A stretch of 6,359 nucleotides of DNA, from assembly GCA_964624235.1 (NCBI GenBank), contig CAZUXY010000107.1, positions 1 to 6,359 of the forward strand. The letters run 5' to 3'. How positions within the stretch are numbered: position 1 is the first letter of the stretch; each line of letters starts with the position of its first letter. The notes under the pieces were generated by a model, which made no database searches, was not told the DNA's origin, and saw only the letters and a list, made by a program, of their open reading frames with translations. Below, piece by piece: positions 3,940-6,359 of this stretch. Source of the stretch: CAZUXY01 sp964624235. Lineage in GTDB: Bacteria; Spirochaetota; UBA4802; UBA5368. Position numbers and translations under genes: made by a program.

Positions 3940-6359
3940 TCAGGTATCCAGCGCCCCCCTGATCCGGTCGGCCATGACGGCCAGGGTGAACGGTTTGCTG
4001 ATAAAATGTATGTTTTCATCGACGATGCCGTGATGTACTATCACATCGTTCGTGTACGCCGACATGTATATGACTTTCAGCCCCGGCATGCCGCTTTCCA
4101 GGCGGTTGTACAGTTCCCTCCCGTTCATTCCCGGCATTACCACATCGGTCAGCAGCAGGTCGATTCTCTCTTTGTGTTCCGCCGCCTTTTTTATGCCGTC
4201 TTCGGGGTGGGCCGCCGTTATGACCCTGTATCCCAGCATCTCGAGCATGCTGTTCACCAGCCTTCTTACCATATCGCTGTCTTCCACCAGCAGAATGGTT
4301 TCGTTACCCCTGGGAAGCTCGTGCGGCACCTGGGGCTCTTCGGAGATTTCGGCGTACTCGTCATCCAGCCTGGGAAGGTATATCTTAAAGGTGGTGCCCA
4401 GGCCTTTTTCTGAATACACGAATATCGAACCGCCGTGCTGTTTTACTATTCCGTATACGGTGGACAGGCCCAGACCGGTTCCCCTTTCAATCTCCTTGGT
4501 GGTGAAAAAAGGTTCGAACATGTGCCGCCTGGTTTCGTCGTCCATGCCGGTGCCCGTATCGCTCACCATCAGTGCGACGTACTTACCGGGATCCAGGTTG
4601 AAGTGCGTGGACGTGTAGTATTCGTCGATATCGGCGTTCACGACCTCAATGACCAGATCGCCCCCCTCGGGCATGGCGTCCTGGGCGTTCACCGAAAGGT
4701 TCACCAGTATCTGCTCGATCTGCCCGGCGTCGGCGCGCACCAGCGCCCGCTCCTCCGGGACCTTCACCTCCATCCTGATGTTCTCCCTGATGGTCCTCCC
4801 CATCATCTTTTCGAACCGTTGCGCGACGTCACCCAGGTCCACCGTTTTCAGATCTATGATCTGCTTGCGGCTGAAGGCCAGAAGGCGCCCCGTGAGGTCC
4901 CTGGCGCACTCGGCGGCCGACCTGATCTGCTCTATGAACCCCTGGCTGTCGTTACCCCTGGCGCCGCCCGCGGTCAAAAGGTCGCAGTACCCGATTATGG
5001 GCGTAAGAAGGTTGTTGAAATCATGGGCCACGCTCCCGGCCAGCATGCCCACCGTCTCCATTTTCTGGAGCTGCCTGATATCATCCTCAAGTTTTTTCAG
5101 TTCGGTGATGTCCCTGATGATGCCGACGATGTACCGCTCGCCGTTTTCATCGGTGTACAGGGCCCTCTTGGTGATCGCGATGTGCGAGGTGCCCCTGCGG
5201 TCGGTGAGTATCTCTTCGGTTATGTTTTCCTTTCCCGTGGTGAACACACTTTCGTCTGTTTCCATGAAAAGGTCGGCTTCCGCTTCAGGGAAGAAATCAT
5301 GGTCGGACTTCCCCAGCAGCTCATCGCGATCGCAGCCCAGAAAGCCGCAGTACGCGTTGTTGAGCACCACCCAGCGGTGGGACCGGTCTTTCACGAAAAG
5401 CGGGTCCGCCACGGTATTGATAATGTTGTCCAGGTAATTCCTGGACCTCACCAGCGCTTCCTGTATTTCTTTTTTTTCGGTTATGTCCTCGATGATGCCG
5501 TCCATCCAGAGCAGGTTTTTGTCCGAATCATACTGCGCGGTGGTGGTAATGGAGCACCATATGGGAACGCCGTTCTTTTTCTTCATCGCCAGCTGGAAAT
5601 CCTTGACATAACCCTTCCCGGTAATCTCCTTCAAATAGGCGTTCCTGCTCCCCGGGTCCTGATACATGTCCTTGATCGGCACGCCGAGCAGTTCTTCGAC
5701 CGACCCGTATCCGAACATTTCGGCCATCACGGGGTTGATCTGCATGAATTTCCCGTCTATCGCCGGCTCACTCCTGTATACCCCCACCCTGAGGTTGTTC
5801 ACCAGGGTACGGTACTTCCCTTCGCTTTCACGCAGCATCATCTCGGCCTGGATACGCTCAAGCAGTTCGGTCTCCAGGTTTTTCAGCGTCTCCCGAACCC
5901 TCAACGCCATTCTGTAAAAGCTTTCCGAAAGCAGGCTGATCTCGTTACCGGGTTTCAGCGACGATGACAGTTCCCGCAGCGATTCGATATTCGACCTGTC
6001 GTCGGTATCGCGCTGAAAGTCCTTTACCAGGCCCGTCAGTTTTTCCACCGGCACCAGGGACTGTTTGACCCCCCACCACGTCGCCAGCATGAGCACCATC
6101 GACGAAACCAGCACGATAAAAAGTACAATCGTAAGGAACACGATGCGCGTCTTCTGCAACTCGGCGGCCTGCTGCTGCACCAGCACCCCCCAGCCGTTTT
6201 CCAGGACGCTGACGTTTGCCAGCCATCTGACCCCGTCTTTATCCACAAACTGGAAATGGCCACGTGTCCCTTTCAGAAACGCGTCCACGGCGGGGTTGCG
6301 GGTGAGGTCGGCCAGCGATTCATCCACGACATGGCGGGGATGCACCACCACCCTTCCCG
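3940..6359 (-). CDS. Hybrid sensor histidine kinase (dCache-PAS-PAS-HisKA-HATPase-REC), N-terminus outside window
   Basis: The frame stays open to the right edge, so the true start is outside; numbering here counts from the GTG at 6351. Residues 1-65 look like the C-terminal part of a periplasmic dCache sensor (V-V-V-H-P at the start, then N-G-W-G-V-L-V-Q-Q). Residues 69-93 are a transmembrane helix, and about 96-160 are a HAMP-like and coiled linker. PAS domains span about 175-295 and 303-420, each ending in an I-x-D-I-T-E motif. The HisKA box is V-A-H-D-F-N-N-L-L with phospho-acceptor His443. ATPase boxes are N (N-A-Q-D-A-M, Asn555), G1 (D-T-G-T-G, 598), F (F-E-P-F-F-T-T-K) and G2 (G-T-G-L-G-L). 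A C-terminal receiver (684-803) has E690/D691, phospho-acceptor Asp736 in T-D-V-V-M-P-G, Ser764 and Lys786. All catalytic residues are present, so it should autophosphorylate and pass phosphate to its own receiver. There is no DNA-binding output, so an Hpt protein or separate regulator is presumably needed. The ligand is unknown. Confidence 0.95.
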   Translation of the reverse strand, partial: GRVVVHPRHVVDESLADLTRNPAVDAFLKGTRGHFQFVDKDGVRWLANVSVLENGWGVLVQQQAAELQKTRIVFLTIVLFIVLVSSMVLMLATWWGVKQSLVPVEKLTGLVKDFQRDTDDRSNIESLRELSSSLKPGNEISLLSESFYRMALRVRETLKNLETELLERIQAEMMLRESEGKYRTLVNNLRVGVYRSEPAIDGKFMQINPVMAEMFGYGSVEELLGVPIKDMYQDPGSRNAYLKEITGKGYVKDFQLAMKKKNGVPIWCSITTTAQYDSDKNLLWMDGIIEDITEKKEIQEALVRSRNYLDNIINTVADPLFVKDRSHRWVVLNNAYCGFLGCDRDELLGKSDHDFFPEAEADLFMETDESVFTTGKENITEEILTDRRGTSHIAITKRALYTDENGERYIVGIIRDITELKKLEDDIRQLQKMETVGMLAGSVAHDFNNLLTPIIGYCDLLTAGGARGNDSQGFIEQIRSAAECARDLTGRLLAFSRKQIIDLKTVDLGDVAQRFEKMMGRTIRENIRMEVKVPEERALVRADAGQIEQILVNLSVNAQDAMPEGGDLVIEVVNADIDEYYTSTHFNLDPGKYVALMVSDTGTGMDDETRRHMFEPFFTTKEIERGTGLGLSTVYGIVKQHGGSIFVYSEKGLGTTFKIYLPRLDDEYAEISEEPQVPHELPRGNETILLVEDSDMVRRLVNSMLEMLGYRVITAAHPEDGIKKAAEHKERIDLLLTDVVMPGMNGRELYNRLESGMPGLKVIYMSAYTNDVIVHHGIVDENIHFISKPFTLAVMADRIRGALDT

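Noticed and set aside
4435..5967. Long plus-strand open frame of 510 codons opposite the kinase
   Set aside because: It lies entirely antisense to a kinase with every catalytic motif intact. Its translation is rich in H, V, P and R with no recognisable domain, as expected from a GC-biased reverse-strand shadow.

Overview
The window holds four co-oriented genes, all read on the minus strand. In the direction of transcription they are: a hybrid sensor histidine kinase whose N-terminus lies beyond the right edge; a secreted protein with a fibronectin-III-like domain followed by two homologous beta-barrel-like halves; a lipoprotein that forms a right-handed parallel beta-helix; and the first 77 codons of a second lipoprotein that runs off the left edge. 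The sequence is moderately GC-rich and bacterial. Several traits point to a double-membraned bacterium, most likely a spirochaete-type (Spirochaetota) genome: relaxed lipoboxes ending in S-S-C and P-S-C, the combination of an 'R-I-G-x-I-N-K-F-G-K...W-S-D-W' FN3-like module with a C-terminal barrel, and a beta-helix lipoprotein ending in G-A-Y-E-Y. Desulfobacterota-like lineages cannot be excluded. This assignment rests on family style, not on a marker gene.

Layout. Positions 3940 to 6359 encode the kinase (partial dCache, one membrane span, HAMP-like linker, two PAS domains, HisKA, HATPase, receiver). Positions 3768-3939 are a 172-base intergenic region with an AT-rich promoter-like stretch and two GC-rich inverted repeats. 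Positions 2367-3767 encode the duplicated barrel protein. Positions 2221-2366 are a 146-base spacer with a promoter-like AT-rich end and two short perfect palindromes. Positions 223-2220 encode the beta-helix lipoprotein. Positions 1-233 hold the start of the second lipoprotein, which overlaps the preceding stop codon by 11 bases.

How the genes may work together. The two lipoproteins are almost certainly co-transcribed, because their reading frames overlap, and they share an F-V-D...S-G motif at nearly the same distance after the lipid cysteine, so they look like diverged paralogues. The barrel protein and the beta-helix lipoproteins would all be in the outer envelope, and together they could be a surface or exported module. 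The kinase carries a periplasmic ligand-sensing domain and has no DNA-binding output. Whether it controls its neighbours cannot be told from the sequence.

No tRNA, rRNA, CRISPR array, transposase or phage gene was seen. I found no clear evidence of an entirely new system. The best leads are the duplicated barrel protein, the overlapping lipoprotein pair and the structured intergenic region at 3780-3860.
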